This document shows positions 26,897 to 36,434 of a DNA stretch of 64,000 bases, piece by piece. This stretch comes from DATJGF01 sp035495315 (lineage in GTDB: Bacteria > Verrucomicrobiota > Verrucomicrobiia > Limisphaerales > UBA8199). The first letter of the stretch is position 1. Each line of letters begins with the position of its first letter. The notes below the pieces were generated by a model. The model worked only from the letters and a program-made list of their open reading frames with translations, did not search any database and had not been told where the DNA came from. The translations under genes were made by a program, and so were the position numbers. The DNA lies in the NCBI GenBank assembly GCA_035495315.1, contig DATJGF010000253.1, forward strand, positions 14,769 through 78,768, written 5' to 3'.

Positions 26897-27061
26897 TTAG
26901 TGGGAAGAGCCTGGCAGGCAGCCGATCTTAGCAAAGGCAACGGCGTAAACCAGGAATCCAATGATCAACAACCATGGATTGCCTCGAATGGCCAGGAGAA
27001 TACCCCAGCCCAAAAACACACTAATTACCAAATAGGCGACAATCGCCAGGAAAAATTTCAT
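26897..27061 (-). CDS. 54-aa two-span membrane protein, coupled to the radical-SAM gene
   Basis: The frame starts MKFFLAIVAYLVISVFLGWG, a first membrane segment, then RGNPW and a second hydrophobic segment LLIIGFLVYAVAFAKIGC, ending PGSSH. Its ATG (27061-27059) overlaps the TGA of the upstream B12/radical-SAM gene in an ATGA, which strongly supports translation. No function is known. A topology with both ends on the same side of the membrane is expected. It was too short to appear in a 60-codon ORF list but has clean coding character. Confidence 0.72.
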   Translation of the reverse strand: MKFFLAIVAYLVISVFLGWGILLAIRGNPWLLIIGFLVYAVAFAKIGCLPGSSH

Positions 27062-28635
27062 TGCTGGATATTAGCGTCCTTTCCCTGCAGCGCAAGCCCG
27101 TGGCGGGCCTGGCGCTTAAGAACAAGGGGTGCTTTGCCAGATGGAAGAGAAGCCGGCGGCTGGGTCTTTTGGCAGTTTCTAAGGAAAACTGGCGTATCGC
27201 GGCGTCCCCCACGCTGGTAATCACGAGCCAGAATCTCAGTAACCAGGTTCTGATTATGTTCAAGCTCCCGCGTCAGGTATTCAAAGAGCAATTCCATCAA
27301 ACGGACGAGGGCGATGCCATCGCTTCGGCGGGTGCGCAGGTGCAGCCATTCGCAACAACGCATGAAGGCTTCGAAGGCAGATCTGCATGGTGATTGTCCC
27401 GAGTCACTCCAGAGCAGAGGCTTCGTTTCGATGAAGTTGCCGCTGTTTCCGATCAGGTCCCAATACCGGGCGAAACGGCGCAACTTCTGCATGGTCGTGA
27501 AGTCGATGTCGCGGTTCTGCAAAATCTCGTACGGCGGATTAGGATTATAGACCATCCGCCATTCGGTATCGTGTCGTGCGATGGGGGTGCCGCGTAGCCG
27601 CTTGAGAATGCCGACTTGGATTTCCTGCGGCTCGAGTGCAATTAACTCGTCAAAGCCTGCAGCGAAGCTGTCGAGTGTTTCGCCGGGCAGGCCGACAATT
27701 AAATCGGCGTGGATGTGGACGCCGGTGTGGTGTCGCAAGAATCGGAAATTGTCGCTCAGACGTTCGTAATTCTGGCGGCGCTTAATTCGAGCGCCGACGT
27801 CCCGGTTAAAGGTTTGGATACCTACCTCGAATTGTAGGGCACCGGAGGGGAATTTCGAGATCACCTCGCGCAACTCAACGGGCAGGCGGTCTGGCACCAT
27901 CTCAAAATGAAAAAAGTGGCCGGCGCGATATTGTGCCAGACAGAATTCGAGAATGGCACGGCTGACATTGACGTTTAGATTGAACGTTCGATCGACGAAT
28001 TTGAAATGCTTAACACCTCGCGCCAGTAATTGCTCGAGCTGCGAGAGCAGGGCCGCCAGCGGGACCTGCCGGACTGGAATATCGAGCGAGGATAGGCAGA
28101 ACTCACACGTGTAGGGGCAGCCGCGCGAGGCCTCGACGTAAATCAGCCGGTGGGCAATGTCATCCTCGTTGTAAAGGTGATAGGGCAGTGTGAGTTGAGC
28201 GAAATCAGGTAGGTCGGCCGGGATAACCTTTTGGGCGGGCGGCTTGCCGGCCAGCAATTGGCCACATACCTCGGCAAATTTCAAATCGGCTTCCCCGGTA
28301 ATGACATAATCAGCGAGCGTGACGATCGTCTGCTCTTCGGTCTCGAAGCTCACCTCGGGTCCCCCGAGAATAATGAGGAGATCCGGACGGACGCGTTTGA
28401 GCATGGCGATGAGCTCAGTAGCGGGCGCGACGTTCCAGATGTAGATCCCAAAGCCGATAATCTTGGGATCTCGCCACAAAAGCGCTTCGGCGATATCGAT
28501 CGGGCGCTGGTTTATATCGAATTCGGCGATGCACGCTCGGGATTGTAAGGAGCCGAGATTGGCCAGCAGATAACGCAGCCCGAACGCCGCGTGAATGTAC
28601 TTGGCGTTAAGGGTGGTGAGAACAATGTCGGCCAT
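27058..28635 (-). CDS. B12-binding domain/radical SAM protein (DUF4080-type)
   Basis: The N-terminal 150 residues are a cobalamin-binding Rossmann domain (NAKYIHAAFGLRYLL, IIGFGIYIWN, LLIILGGPEVSFE). The radical-SAM barrel follows with the iron-sulfur motif ASRGCPYTCEFC (CxxxCxxC), and later FKFVDRTFNLN, LQFEVGIQTFN and HADLIVGLPGET. The C-terminal 150 residues match the DUF4080 extension. Such B12-dependent proteins often methylate or rearrange unactivated carbons, but no substrate is known for this subgroup. The start at 28635 gives MADIVLTTLNAKYIHAA, as in homologues. It is followed with overlap by a 54-aa membrane protein gene. Confidence 0.9.
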   Translation of the reverse strand: MADIVLTTLNAKYIHAAFGLRYLLANLGSLQSRACIAEFDINQRPIDIAEALLWRDPKIIGFGIYIWNVAPATELIAMLKRVRPDLLIILGGPEVSFETEEQTIVTLADYVITGEADLKFAEVCGQLLAGKPPAQKVIPADLPDFAQLTLPYHLYNEDDIAHRLIYVEASRGCPYTCEFCLSSLDIPVRQVPLAALLSQLEQLLARGVKHFKFVDRTFNLNVNVSRAILEFCLAQYRAGHFFHFEMVPDRLPVELREVISKFPSGALQFEVGIQTFNRDVGARIKRRQNYERLSDNFRFLRHHTGVHIHADLIVGLPGETLDSFAAGFDELIALEPQEIQVGILKRLRGTPIARHDTEWRMVYNPNPPYEILQNRDIDFTTMQKLRRFARYWDLIGNSGNFIETKPLLWSDSGQSPCRSAFEAFMRCCEWLHLRTRRSDGIALVRLMELLFEYLTRELEHNQNLVTEILARDYQRGGRRDTPVFLRNCQKTQPPASLPSGKAPLVLKRQARHGLALQGKDANIQQ

Positions 28636-28775
28636 GGTGGGAACAAATTTAGCAGTGTGGCAGGATCGGGGCAACGTGGGAAGCTAGGGTATTTTTCGCG
28701 ATCGTTTGAGGTTTTCGCCCACTTCAGCAGGGCTGGCGCAGGTCCTACGATTCAGGCGGTCGTCAGCGGCCAGCA

Positions 28776-29939
28776 ATGATACCGAAACATACCAACCCGA
28801 GCGAAACGCCGTTCGTTTCCATTGGCATTTTTGCCTGGAATGAGGAGCGGGCGATTTCGGCGATGCTGGCCTCCCTTTTTCAACAGAGTCTGTTTGAGAG
28901 ACTGTGCCGTCGTGGTTTGGCTTGCGAAGTGATTTGTGTCACTAACGGGTGCACGGATCGGACGGCATCAGTGGCCGAAGAGGTTTTTGCCCAGCAACGG
29001 CATAAGCATTCCTGGGCCGAGGGTTTTGCCGGTCGTGTCGCGGCGATCCAGGAGCGCGGAAAGGTGAACGCCTGGAATCGATTTGTTCACGAGTTTTCTG
29101 TGCGTCAGGCAAAGTACCTATTCATGATGGATGCGGATATTCTTATCCATCGGCCGGAAACTCTCTGGAACATGGTCCAAAGTCTTGAGCAAAATCCGGC
29201 GGCGTCTGTCGCAGTTGATCGGCCTCGCAAAGATATTTTCTTCAAGCAGCAGCGGTCCTGGCGCGATTGGTTCTCGTTGCGGATCTCCGAAGTGACACTG
29301 GCAGCAAGTGCTCAGTTGTGCGCGCAACTTTATTGTATTCGCGCAGAGGTCGCCCGCGGCCTGTACCTGCCCAAGGACCTGCCCGCCTGTGAAGATGGTT
29401 TTATCAAAAGTCTGGTCTGCACCGATAACCTGGCGCACGAGACTCTGCCGGAGCGGATTTGTCTGGCGCCGGAGGCTGAACACACGTTCGAAGCCTATAC
29501 CTCTCCGGCGGCGATCCTGAGAAACCAAAAGCGGCAGGTGATTGGCCAAACCATCGTTCATCTGCTAGTCGATAAAAACCTGCGTCAACTGCCAGGCTTT
29601 CAACGGCGACAACTCGCCCAAACATTGCGCGCACGAGACGCGACCGATCCGGATTGGCTGAAGCGACTTATCAGCCAGCACCTTCAGCGCACCCGCTGGT
29701 TTTGGCGCTTGTATCCCGGCCTGTTCGAGTATCGGCTTACGCGCTTACGCGGGCTCAATCCGTTAAAGCAAATCATCTGTCTTCCGGCCGCGTGCGCGAG
29801 TTGTTGCGCGACTCTTTTGGCGAGTTTATTGGCCTATCGTACGCTGAAATCGGGCTCGATTCATTACTGGCCGAAAGAGCGGCGATTGGGGTTGGGAGGC
29901 GTGCATTCAGCCGACTTGCGGCTACGGCCGATGAACTGA
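28776..29939 (+). CDS. Glycosyltransferase family 2
   Basis: The GT-A start is FVSIGIFAWNEERAISAMLASL, followed by VTNGCTDRTA and the metal-binding DAD in KYLFMMDADILIH. ACEDGFIKSL near residue 205 is the usual ED catalytic region. The C-terminal 100 residues contain a hydrophobic stretch (IICLPAACASCCATLLASLLA) that may attach it to the membrane. It is the first gene of the plus-strand exopolysaccharide arm. The sugar and linkage are unknown. Confidence 0.88.
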   Translation: MIPKHTNPSETPFVSIGIFAWNEERAISAMLASLFQQSLFERLCRRGLACEVICVTNGCTDRTASVAEEVFAQQRHKHSWAEGFAGRVAAIQERGKVNAWNRFVHEFSVRQAKYLFMMDADILIHRPETLWNMVQSLEQNPAASVAVDRPRKDIFFKQQRSWRDWFSLRISEVTLAASAQLCAQLYCIRAEVARGLYLPKDLPACEDGFIKSLVCTDNLAHETLPERICLAPEAEHTFEAYTSPAAILRNQKRQVIGQTIVHLLVDKNLRQLPGFQRRQLAQTLRARDATDPDWLKRLISQHLQRTRWFWRLYPGLFEYRLTRLRGLNPLKQIICLPAACASCCATLLASLLAYRTLKSGSIHYWPKERRLGLGGVHSADLRLRPMN

Positions 29940-29972
29940 AGCGCTACTGAGAAAAGCAACGCGAAGAGAACT

Positions 29973-30602
29973 ATGCATGGTACTGTTTCCACAAAGGTTG
30001 GGCGCCTGCTCGTCAACCTGATGTTTCATCCCCAATATATCTCCCGTTGCCTCGCGCACAACGTGCGCAATGGCAAGAGCCCGCTGGATTTGGAATTACC
30101 GTGGTTTTCCTATGCCGCGATCGACTTTCTTAACAAGTATCTCAAACCCGAGATGGCAGTGTGCGAATACGGTTCGGGCGGCTCGACGCTGTTCTTTGCG
30201 CAACGGGTCAAATCCGTGGTTTCTATTGAGGATAACCCGCGATGGTACGACCTGGTGAATCGCCGATTGCAGGAGAAATCGATAAAGAACGTCCGGCTAA
30301 AACTGTGCAGTTTCGATTTTAAGAACCCTGTCGGTTTTGAGCATTCCGCTTACCTGCACGCCATCCCGGACGAGCGGTTGGACGTGATCGTGATCGATGG
30401 CAGCGAAGAATGGACCAAGGTGCGCCCGATTTGTTTCGAGAAGGCTGAGAATCGTGTGAAGCGGGGTGGGATCATTGTCGTAGATGATTCCTGGCGGTAT
30501 CCGTTGCTGCGGCAGAAGAACAACGCACACTCCTATAAGGTCTTTCAGAGCGTGGGTCCCTGTCGCCCGGGCGTCACCAGCACGGACGTCTTTTTCTACT
30601 GA
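29973..30602 (+). CDS. SAM-dependent methyltransferase of the exopolysaccharide cluster
   Basis: The 209-aa protein has a Rossmann-type motif I (MAVCEYGSGGSTLFFAQ), the acidic SIEDNPRWY and the motif IV-like DVIVIDGSEEW, then GGIIVVDDSWRY. This is like O-methyltransferases of the FkbM/MT24 type. The acceptor is probably a sugar of the polymer or a lipid-linked intermediate. GAAGAG precedes the ATG. Its stop overlaps the next start (TGATG at 30600-30604), so it belongs to the same operon as the polymerase gene. Confidence 0.82.
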   Translation: MHGTVSTKVGRLLVNLMFHPQYISRCLAHNVRNGKSPLDLELPWFSYAAIDFLNKYLKPEMAVCEYGSGGSTLFFAQRVKSVVSIEDNPRWYDLVNRRLQEKSIKNVRLKLCSFDFKNPVGFEHSAYLHAIPDERLDVIVIDGSEEWTKVRPICFEKAENRVKRGGIIVVDDSWRYPLLRQKNNAHSYKVFQSVGPCRPGVTSTDVFFY

Positions 30603-32053
30603 TGGATGTAAAGACCCTTTTTGGGCTAACGGCAATTCCTGCGGGGATTTTCGGGGGCATCGTCGCGGCGTCCCTTTCGAAGCGGATCCGCGATCTCTTC
30701 TTTGTACTCCTGATATTTTTGTCCCCGTTTATTGAGCGACTGGACCTCAACTACGTCAGTCGGGAATGGTATCGCGGCACCTCTCGCGGCTTTGAGGTCG
30801 CGGTGCTGGATATACTGGCGATAAGTCTTTTGGCCAGTACCGTGTTGTTCCCCCGACGCGACCAGATCAGGGCTTTTTGGCCGGCGAGCTTTGGGTTCAT
30901 GTTGTTGTTCTTCATTTATGCCTGTTTCAATGTGGCGATTTCGGATCCTCATCTGTTCGGGCTGTTTGGACTGTTCCGCATGGTGCGTGGGTTTATTGTG
31001 GTGCTGGCAGTAGCGTTCTATGTCCGGACCGAGCGCGAAGTAAGGATATTCCTGGGGACGATGGCGCTGCTGATTGGGTGTGAATGTCTGCTGGGTTTAA
31101 AGCAACGATATCTCGGGGGCGTGCACCGTGTTTTTGGCACCCTCGACGAATCAAACAGCCTCTCGGGTTTCCTCTGCATGACTTCCCCGTTGCTGGTCGC
31201 CGGTCTCAATTCGCAAGTGCCGAAACAGCTCAAGTTATTGTGCGCGCTGGTAATCCCGCTGGCCTGCATCGGAGAAATCCTGACTATATCGCGCGCTGGA
31301 GTAATTACCATCTCAACGGTGCTGCTGGGGACGGCTCTGGCGACAGCTTCATTTCGTTTGCGGTTGCGTTTGATCGTGTGTGTCGTAGTGATCGCCCTCG
31401 GCGCCGCTGGGATGCTAGCCAAGTCGTGGAAAACACTCAGTTCGCGTTTTCACGAGTCGAATTTGAAGCAGGAATACGCCAGCAAGAAAAACCTTGGTCG
31501 CGGCTATTATATTCGGATTGCCAAGGTGATCGCCAGGGATCGGCTCTTTGGCGTAGGTCTGAACAACTGGTCTTACTGGGTCAGCAATAAGTACGGGCCT
31601 CAGGAAGGTTATCCATTCGTGCCGTACAAGGGCACCGATCGCGAACCCAGCGATAAAATTCCGGAGAATAGCAATCTCGACGAGGCTCAAGCGGCCCCTG
31701 CTCATAGCCTGGGCGCGCTCACCGTCGGCGAACTGGGTCTTCCGGGGCTCGTGATCTTCGGCCTGGTGTGGCTGCGGTGGTTCCAAATGGGCGCGAGTTT
31801 TCTTTGGCCCCGCACCCCGGACCCCATGCGGCGTATCCCAATCGGTATCTTTTTTGGATTCAGCGGCATGTTTTTGCAGTGTTTGACCGAGTGGTTTTAC
31901 TGGCACCTGCCGCTCTACTACGTCTTTCACGTTTTGCTCGGGGTGCTGATGAGTCTGTACTTTATTAAACGACAACAGCGCAAGGCCGCGCAGGCGGTAT
32001 CCAGTATAGAACCGAGTGCTTATCCACAAGTCGCCTTGGCTTCCGGCTTATGA
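30602..32053 (+). CDS. O-antigen ligase/polymerase-like membrane protein (Wzy-type)
   Basis: About twelve hydrophobic segments cover the 483-aa protein. A large periplasmic loop (about residues 280-370) begins with SRFHESN and includes GRGYYIRIAKVIARDRLFGVGLNNW and AAPAHSLGALTVGELGLPGL. The R...H pattern around G-x-G-x-x-x-W and 'H-x-x-x-L-x-x-x-x-E-x-G' is that of the Wzy_C/WaaL family. It should polymerise or ligate undecaprenol-linked glycans on the periplasmic face. A second protein of this class is encoded at 41658-43148. Start and stop overlap both neighbours. Confidence 0.85.
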   Translation: MDVKTLFGLTAIPAGIFGGIVAASLSKRIRDLFFVLLIFLSPFIERLDLNYVSREWYRGTSRGFEVAVLDILAISLLASTVLFPRRDQIRAFWPASFGFMLLFFIYACFNVAISDPHLFGLFGLFRMVRGFIVVLAVAFYVRTEREVRIFLGTMALLIGCECLLGLKQRYLGGVHRVFGTLDESNSLSGFLCMTSPLLVAGLNSQVPKQLKLLCALVIPLACIGEILTISRAGVITISTVLLGTALATASFRLRLRLIVCVVVIALGAAGMLAKSWKTLSSRFHESNLKQEYASKKNLGRGYYIRIAKVIARDRLFGVGLNNWSYWVSNKYGPQEGYPFVPYKGTDREPSDKIPENSNLDEAQAAPAHSLGALTVGELGLPGLVIFGLVWLRWFQMGASFLWPRTPDPMRRIPIGIFFGFSGMFLQCLTEWFYWHLPLYYVFHVLLGVLMSLYFIKRQQRKAAQAVSSIEPSAYPQVALASGL

Positions 32054-33324
32054 CCGAGAGGCATAAAACTCGCGCAATTCACTTGCTTCGAAAGCTCGAC
32101 CCGGCTGAGTGGAGCGGAACCGAGGTGGCGATTCAACGGTTATTTGGCGGTTTGCGGGCACACGGTATTGATCCTGTCGCCTATTGTCCCAAGCTCGAGC
32201 ACGGGAGCGTTAGTGACCCATTGACCTGCGATGGTTTTGAGGTTCATCGTTTTCGGGCCTTCATGCCGGTGATGGGCATTTCACGACAGCGCAAGCGCCA
32301 ATTAATGGCCGTGGGGGGCAACCTGATGTCGTTTGATTTAATACCGGCACTCTGGCGCGAGCGCAATATAGGCGTCATTCATAGCCATACTCTCGGCCGG
32401 CTGGGAGGAATCGCACTGAGGCTTGCCAAACAGCGTAATGCGCCCTTCGTGGTCACGATCCATGGCGGCGTTCTCGATTTGCCCGAGCGCATCAAACAAA
32501 CCTTCAACACGCCGACGGATCGCGGCTGGGAATGGGGCCGGCTCTTCGGCATCCTGTTCCAATCGCATCGTTTGTTTCGCGATGCGGATGCGATCCTGAC
32601 GTGCAACGGACAAGAGGCCGCTTTGCTGCAGAAGCAACTTCCGCACAAGCGAGTCCTGGTACAGCCTCACGGTGTGCCCCTCGAGACCTTTCAACAGGAC
32701 TGTCGCGAAGCTGCGCGCACCGCGTTTCCACAAATTCGCGATCGCGTCGTGCTACTAAGTCTCGGGCGGATTGACCCGGTAAAGAATCAGAGTTGGTTGA
32801 TCGAGCAGGCGCCCGCGATTTTTGAACGTCATAAGGGTGCCTTGCTCGTGCTGGCAGGACCGAGCACTGATGAGCTTTACGAGCAAGCGCTCCGCCGGCG
32901 AATTATCGAACTGGGTTTAGAGCAGCGGGTCGTATTCACCGGAGGGTTGCCCCCGAGCGATCCTCGTTTGACCGGATTATTGCAATGCGCTACGGCTTTA
33001 ATCCTTCCGTCGCTTTCAGAGACGTTTGGGCTGGTCATTTTGGAGGCTTGGGCTGCCGGCACGATGGTGTTGTCGGCGCAGGCCTCCGGTCCCGCAGCTT
33101 TGGTGCGCGATGGGGAAAACGGCTGGCTATTCGACCTTGAGAAACCTGCGACATTTCACGGAGCACTGGATTGGATAATCGCGCATCCCGAGGAGAGGGA
33201 ACAGATGATTGCGCGCGGCGCGAAGGTCACCAGGGAATATAGCGTGCATACCCTGGCGGGTCGGATGAGTGCGTTGTACGACGGATTAATCGAGGAGAGA
33301 AATGCATTACGTAATCATTCGTGA
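32050..33324 (+). CDS. Glycosyltransferase family 4 (GT-B)
   Basis: The N-terminal domain has EWSGTEVAIQRLFGGL (donor-side glycine/Glu loop) and HSHTLGRLGGI with FVVTIHGG. The C-terminal Glycos_transf_1 domain has LLSLGRIDPVKNQSWLI, VFTGGLPPSD and the EX7E motif in PSLSETFGLVILEAWAAG. The GT4 family retains anomeric configuration, adding hexoses from nucleotide sugars. It overlaps the polymerase gene by ATGA and the following deacetylase-like gene by 23 nt, so it is in the same transcript. Confidence 0.92.
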   Translation: MTERHKTRAIHLLRKLDPAEWSGTEVAIQRLFGGLRAHGIDPVAYCPKLEHGSVSDPLTCDGFEVHRFRAFMPVMGISRQRKRQLMAVGGNLMSFDLIPALWRERNIGVIHSHTLGRLGGIALRLAKQRNAPFVVTIHGGVLDLPERIKQTFNTPTDRGWEWGRLFGILFQSHRLFRDADAILTCNGQEAALLQKQLPHKRVLVQPHGVPLETFQQDCREAARTAFPQIRDRVVLLSLGRIDPVKNQSWLIEQAPAIFERHKGALLVLAGPSTDELYEQALRRRIIELGLEQRVVFTGGLPPSDPRLTGLLQCATALILPSLSETFGLVILEAWAAGTMVLSAQASGPAALVRDGENGWLFDLEKPATFHGALDWIIAHPEEREQMIARGAKVTREYSVHTLAGRMSALYDGLIEERNALRNHS

Positions 33325-34213
33325 CGATGACACCAATGCGTTTACGCCGGTAGAGTGCCTGGAGCGTCTTTACCGCCCATTCCTGAACGCGGGCTTGCCG
33401 GTAAACCTCGCGGTCATTCCTGATGTTAGCCTGAATGCGCGCAGGGGAGACGGCGAGCCTGAAGGCTTTCTCGGAATTGATGCAGACGGTGGCGACACAG
33501 CCGTGGACCTGGGGCGAGACCTGTACCTAACCAACAATGCAGACAATGCTGTCCTTACACCTGCACGACTCGCGGCTCGTCCCAGAACAGAACTTACTCG
33601 GCCTATTAACGAAAATGACCAACTCGTGCGGTATCTTCACGATAACCCCGGCTATTATATCGTTCAACACGGGTGCCATCATGATTACCTGGAATTTGAC
33701 CAGCCATCGCGCCCCGAACTTGCCGCACGGCTTGATCGTGGCGCTGCGGTTCTTAGCGCTGCCGGATTTGGCAAGGCGCAAACTTTTGTGGCGCCTTATG
33801 ACAAACTCTCTCGGGGAGCTTTGCTGGAAGTGGGTCGGCGCTTTGAGATCCTTTCAACCGGATGGTTCGAATTGCGGCGTTTGCCATATTCCTGGTGGCC
33901 GAGATACCTGTTGAAAAAAGTCCGCTGCCAGCCGCACTGGCGGGTTGGACGCACCTTGCTGCTGTCGCATCCCGGTTGTTTGCTTTCCTGCCACCGCACT
34001 TACAGTACGATGATGGGAGGCATCTTCCACCATTTAAGAACTCACCGACTAACTGTCCTGGTGACGCACTGGTGGGAATATTTCCGCAATAATAAACCCG
34101 ATGAAGCTTTCATTGGCGTTCTGCATGAAACCGCCAGCTACCTGGCGTCGCATCCGAATCTCAAAGTAATCTCGTTCCAGGATCTGGTCAGGAATCGCAT
34201 TCCGATGAACTAA
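33302..34213 (+). CDS. Polysaccharide deacetylase-like protein (DUF2334-type)
   Basis: The first strand reads YVIIRDDDTNAFTPVECLERLY, with the triple Asp seen in NodB-like and DUF2334 deacetylases. GYYIVQHGCHHDYLEF gives the HxxxHH-type metal ligands, and TFVAPYDKLS and THWWEYF complete the barrel. The remaining parts are atypical and there is no signal peptide, so it should act in the cytoplasm or be membrane-associated. As the last gene of the operon it may deacetylate a lipid-linked or monosaccharide intermediate. The start overlaps the GT4 gene. Confidence 0.75.
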   Translation: MHYVIIRDDDTNAFTPVECLERLYRPFLNAGLPVNLAVIPDVSLNARRGDGEPEGFLGIDADGGDTAVDLGRDLYLTNNADNAVLTPARLAARPRTELTRPINENDQLVRYLHDNPGYYIVQHGCHHDYLEFDQPSRPELAARLDRGAAVLSAAGFGKAQTFVAPYDKLSRGALLEVGRRFEILSTGWFELRRLPYSWWPRYLLKKVRCQPHWRVGRTLLLSHPGCLLSCHRTYSTMMGGIFHHLRTHRLTVLVTHWWEYFRNNKPDEAFIGVLHETASYLASHPNLKVISFQDLVRNRIPMN

Positions 34214-34356
34214 GAGGCTTCTTGGCTCTTCATCTTGGGTGAGTTATTGCAGGACGGTTGAGCCAGGCGCGAGGGCCCAAAAATTCACGAAAATCCGGCG
34301 GGCTTGACCAACGCCGGCTAGCGAGCCACGATGGTTAGCGGGAAACAAGCACTCAT

Positions 34357-36318
34357 ATGAAATTCTTTCCTCTTTTAACAACCTTTATGGCTCTACTGAC
34401 AACACCGGCCGCACGAGCCGATTTGCCTCCGTTAATTCCACGCGACCTGCTCTTTGGCAACCCTGAGCGGACATCACCAAATCTTTCGCCTGACGGCACA
34501 CGTCTGGCCTGGCTGGCGCCGGATACCAATAACGTTTTGCAGGTGTGGGTAAAGACCCTGGGCAAGGAGGACGACAAAATTGTTACCGCCGACAAAAAGC
34601 GCGGTATTCGCCAATACTTTTGGGCTAAAGACAATCGCACATTATTGTATTTGCAGGACAGCGACGGTGACGAGAATTTCCACATATATGGCGTCGATTT
34701 GGCGTCAGGAAATGTGCGCGATTACACACCCTTCCAGGGGGTTCGTGCCGATGTGACCGATTTGAATCCTGACTTTCCCGATGAGTTGCTCTTAACCCTT
34801 AATCTTCGTGACCGGGGGTTGTTCGATGTGTATCGGCTTAATTTGCGCAACGGTGCTCTCGAAATGGACACTGAGAACCCAGGAGATGTCATCGGCTGGG
34901 GCACCGATCCCAAATTCTGCGTCCGATTTGCGCAAATCTCGACTCCGGACGGAGGCACAGAAATCCGTGTGCGAACAGACGAGAAATCGACCTGGAAAAG
35001 TTTTCTCAAAGTAGGGCCCGATGAGATTCTGAACGCGCTCAGCTTCACCGCGGACGGAAGTTCACTTTACCTGATCTCTTCGATGGGACGGAACACTGCG
35101 GCTGTGGTCGAAAAGAATATCGCGACCGGAACAGAAAAGATCGTCGCGGCGAGCGACGAGGTCGATGCGGGGAACGTGGTGATTCATCCTCGGCGCTACG
35201 TCGTTGAGGCGGTGGAGTTCTCCCCTGGCCGTAGTCATTGGCAAGTCATTGATAATGCTGTCAAAGATGATTTTGCGGCTTTAGCCAAGGTGAATGACGG
35301 TGATTTCTTCATTGCGAGCCGGACAGAGGCCGATGACGTTTGGCTGGTTGGGTTTCAGTCCGATCGAGCCCCGGGCCGTTTTTACCGCTGGGACCGCAAG
35401 GCCAAAGAATCCAAGTTTCTATTCACGACGCGCCCGAAGCTTGATGGGCTCGCGTTGTCGGAAATGAAAGCTGTCGCCATCACGGCGCGAGACGGGCTTA
35501 AGATTAACACTTACTTAACCCTTCCGGTGGGCATCGCTGCACGGAATCTGCCGATGGTGCTGTTTCCTCATGGTGGGCCTTGGGCGCGCGATCAATGGGG
35601 TTTCAACGGCTATTCTCAATGGCTGGCTAACCGGGGTTACGCAGTGCTGCAGCCTAATTTTCGTGGCTCGACCGGATATGGCAAGAAGCACCTCAACGCC
35701 GGGAACAAGCAATGGGGGCTTAAGATGCACGACGACCTGATTGACTGCGTGAATTGGGCAATCAAAGAAGGCATTGCCGATCCCAAGCGGATTGGGATCA
35801 TGGGTGGCTCATATGGTGGCTACTGCGCTTTGGCGGCGCTGACGTTTACACCGGAGGTATTTGCCTGTTCCGTCGATATCGTGGGACCGTCCAATCTTAA
35901 AACCTTGATTGGGACTATTCCGCCTTACTGGAAACCAATGCGCGCTGTGTTCGATGTTCGCCTGGGGAATGTCGATGACCCGAAAGATGCGGAGTTGGTC
36001 CGCAACGCTTCGCCGCTGAACAGTGCCAGCCGCATTGTTCGGCCACTACTTATCGGCCAGGGCGCCAACGATCCGCGAGTCAAGCAAGCTGAATCCGAGC
36101 AGATTGTCGGCGCGATTGAGAAGAACCATGGCCATGTCATTTACGTCGTCTACCCTGATGAAGGGCATGGTTTTGCTCGTCCGGAGAACCGGACCGACTT
36201 CAATGCGCGCGCCGAAGGGTTTCTAAGTGAGCACCTCGGGGGACGAGTTGAGTCAATACCTGGGGATAAGATCCCCGGGGCTACCGCCGTCGTGCGGGTT
36301 ATTGGCGGAGCGCCTTGA
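34357..36318 (+). CDS. Secreted S9 family peptidase (acylaminoacyl peptidase/DPP-like)
   Basis: The signal peptide is KFFPLLTTFMALLTTPAARA. The beta-propeller domain spans about residues 40-370 and the hydrolase domain about 390-640. The catalytic residues are Ser485 in MGGSYGGYC, Asp572 in GANDPRV and His604 in DEGHGFARPEN. The length of 653 aa fits the family. It should cleave oligopeptides outside the inner membrane. It stands alone between the two arms of the exopolysaccharide region and has no clear link to them. The S9A peptidase at the left edge is only distantly related. Confidence 0.93.
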   Translation: MKFFPLLTTFMALLTTPAARADLPPLIPRDLLFGNPERTSPNLSPDGTRLAWLAPDTNNVLQVWVKTLGKEDDKIVTADKKRGIRQYFWAKDNRTLLYLQDSDGDENFHIYGVDLASGNVRDYTPFQGVRADVTDLNPDFPDELLLTLNLRDRGLFDVYRLNLRNGALEMDTENPGDVIGWGTDPKFCVRFAQISTPDGGTEIRVRTDEKSTWKSFLKVGPDEILNALSFTADGSSLYLISSMGRNTAAVVEKNIATGTEKIVAASDEVDAGNVVIHPRRYVVEAVEFSPGRSHWQVIDNAVKDDFAALAKVNDGDFFIASRTEADDVWLVGFQSDRAPGRFYRWDRKAKESKFLFTTRPKLDGLALSEMKAVAITARDGLKINTYLTLPVGIAARNLPMVLFPHGGPWARDQWGFNGYSQWLANRGYAVLQPNFRGSTGYGKKHLNAGNKQWGLKMHDDLIDCVNWAIKEGIADPKRIGIMGGSYGGYCALAALTFTPEVFACSVDIVGPSNLKTLIGTIPPYWKPMRAVFDVRLGNVDDPKDAELVRNASPLNSASRIVRPLLIGQGANDPRVKQAESEQIVGAIEKNHGHVIYVVYPDEGHGFARPENRTDFNARAEGFLSEHLGGRVESIPGDKIPGATAVVRVIGGAP

Positions 36319-36434
36319 GGAGGGTGGCGGAGCAGAGTGAAAACGAGCAGGTCGTCGTCTCATACGCATGCCTTAGCCGATGCATGCATGGGGAATAACA
36401 GAAACCGATCAAGAAGGCTGATTTGGCGCGGAGC

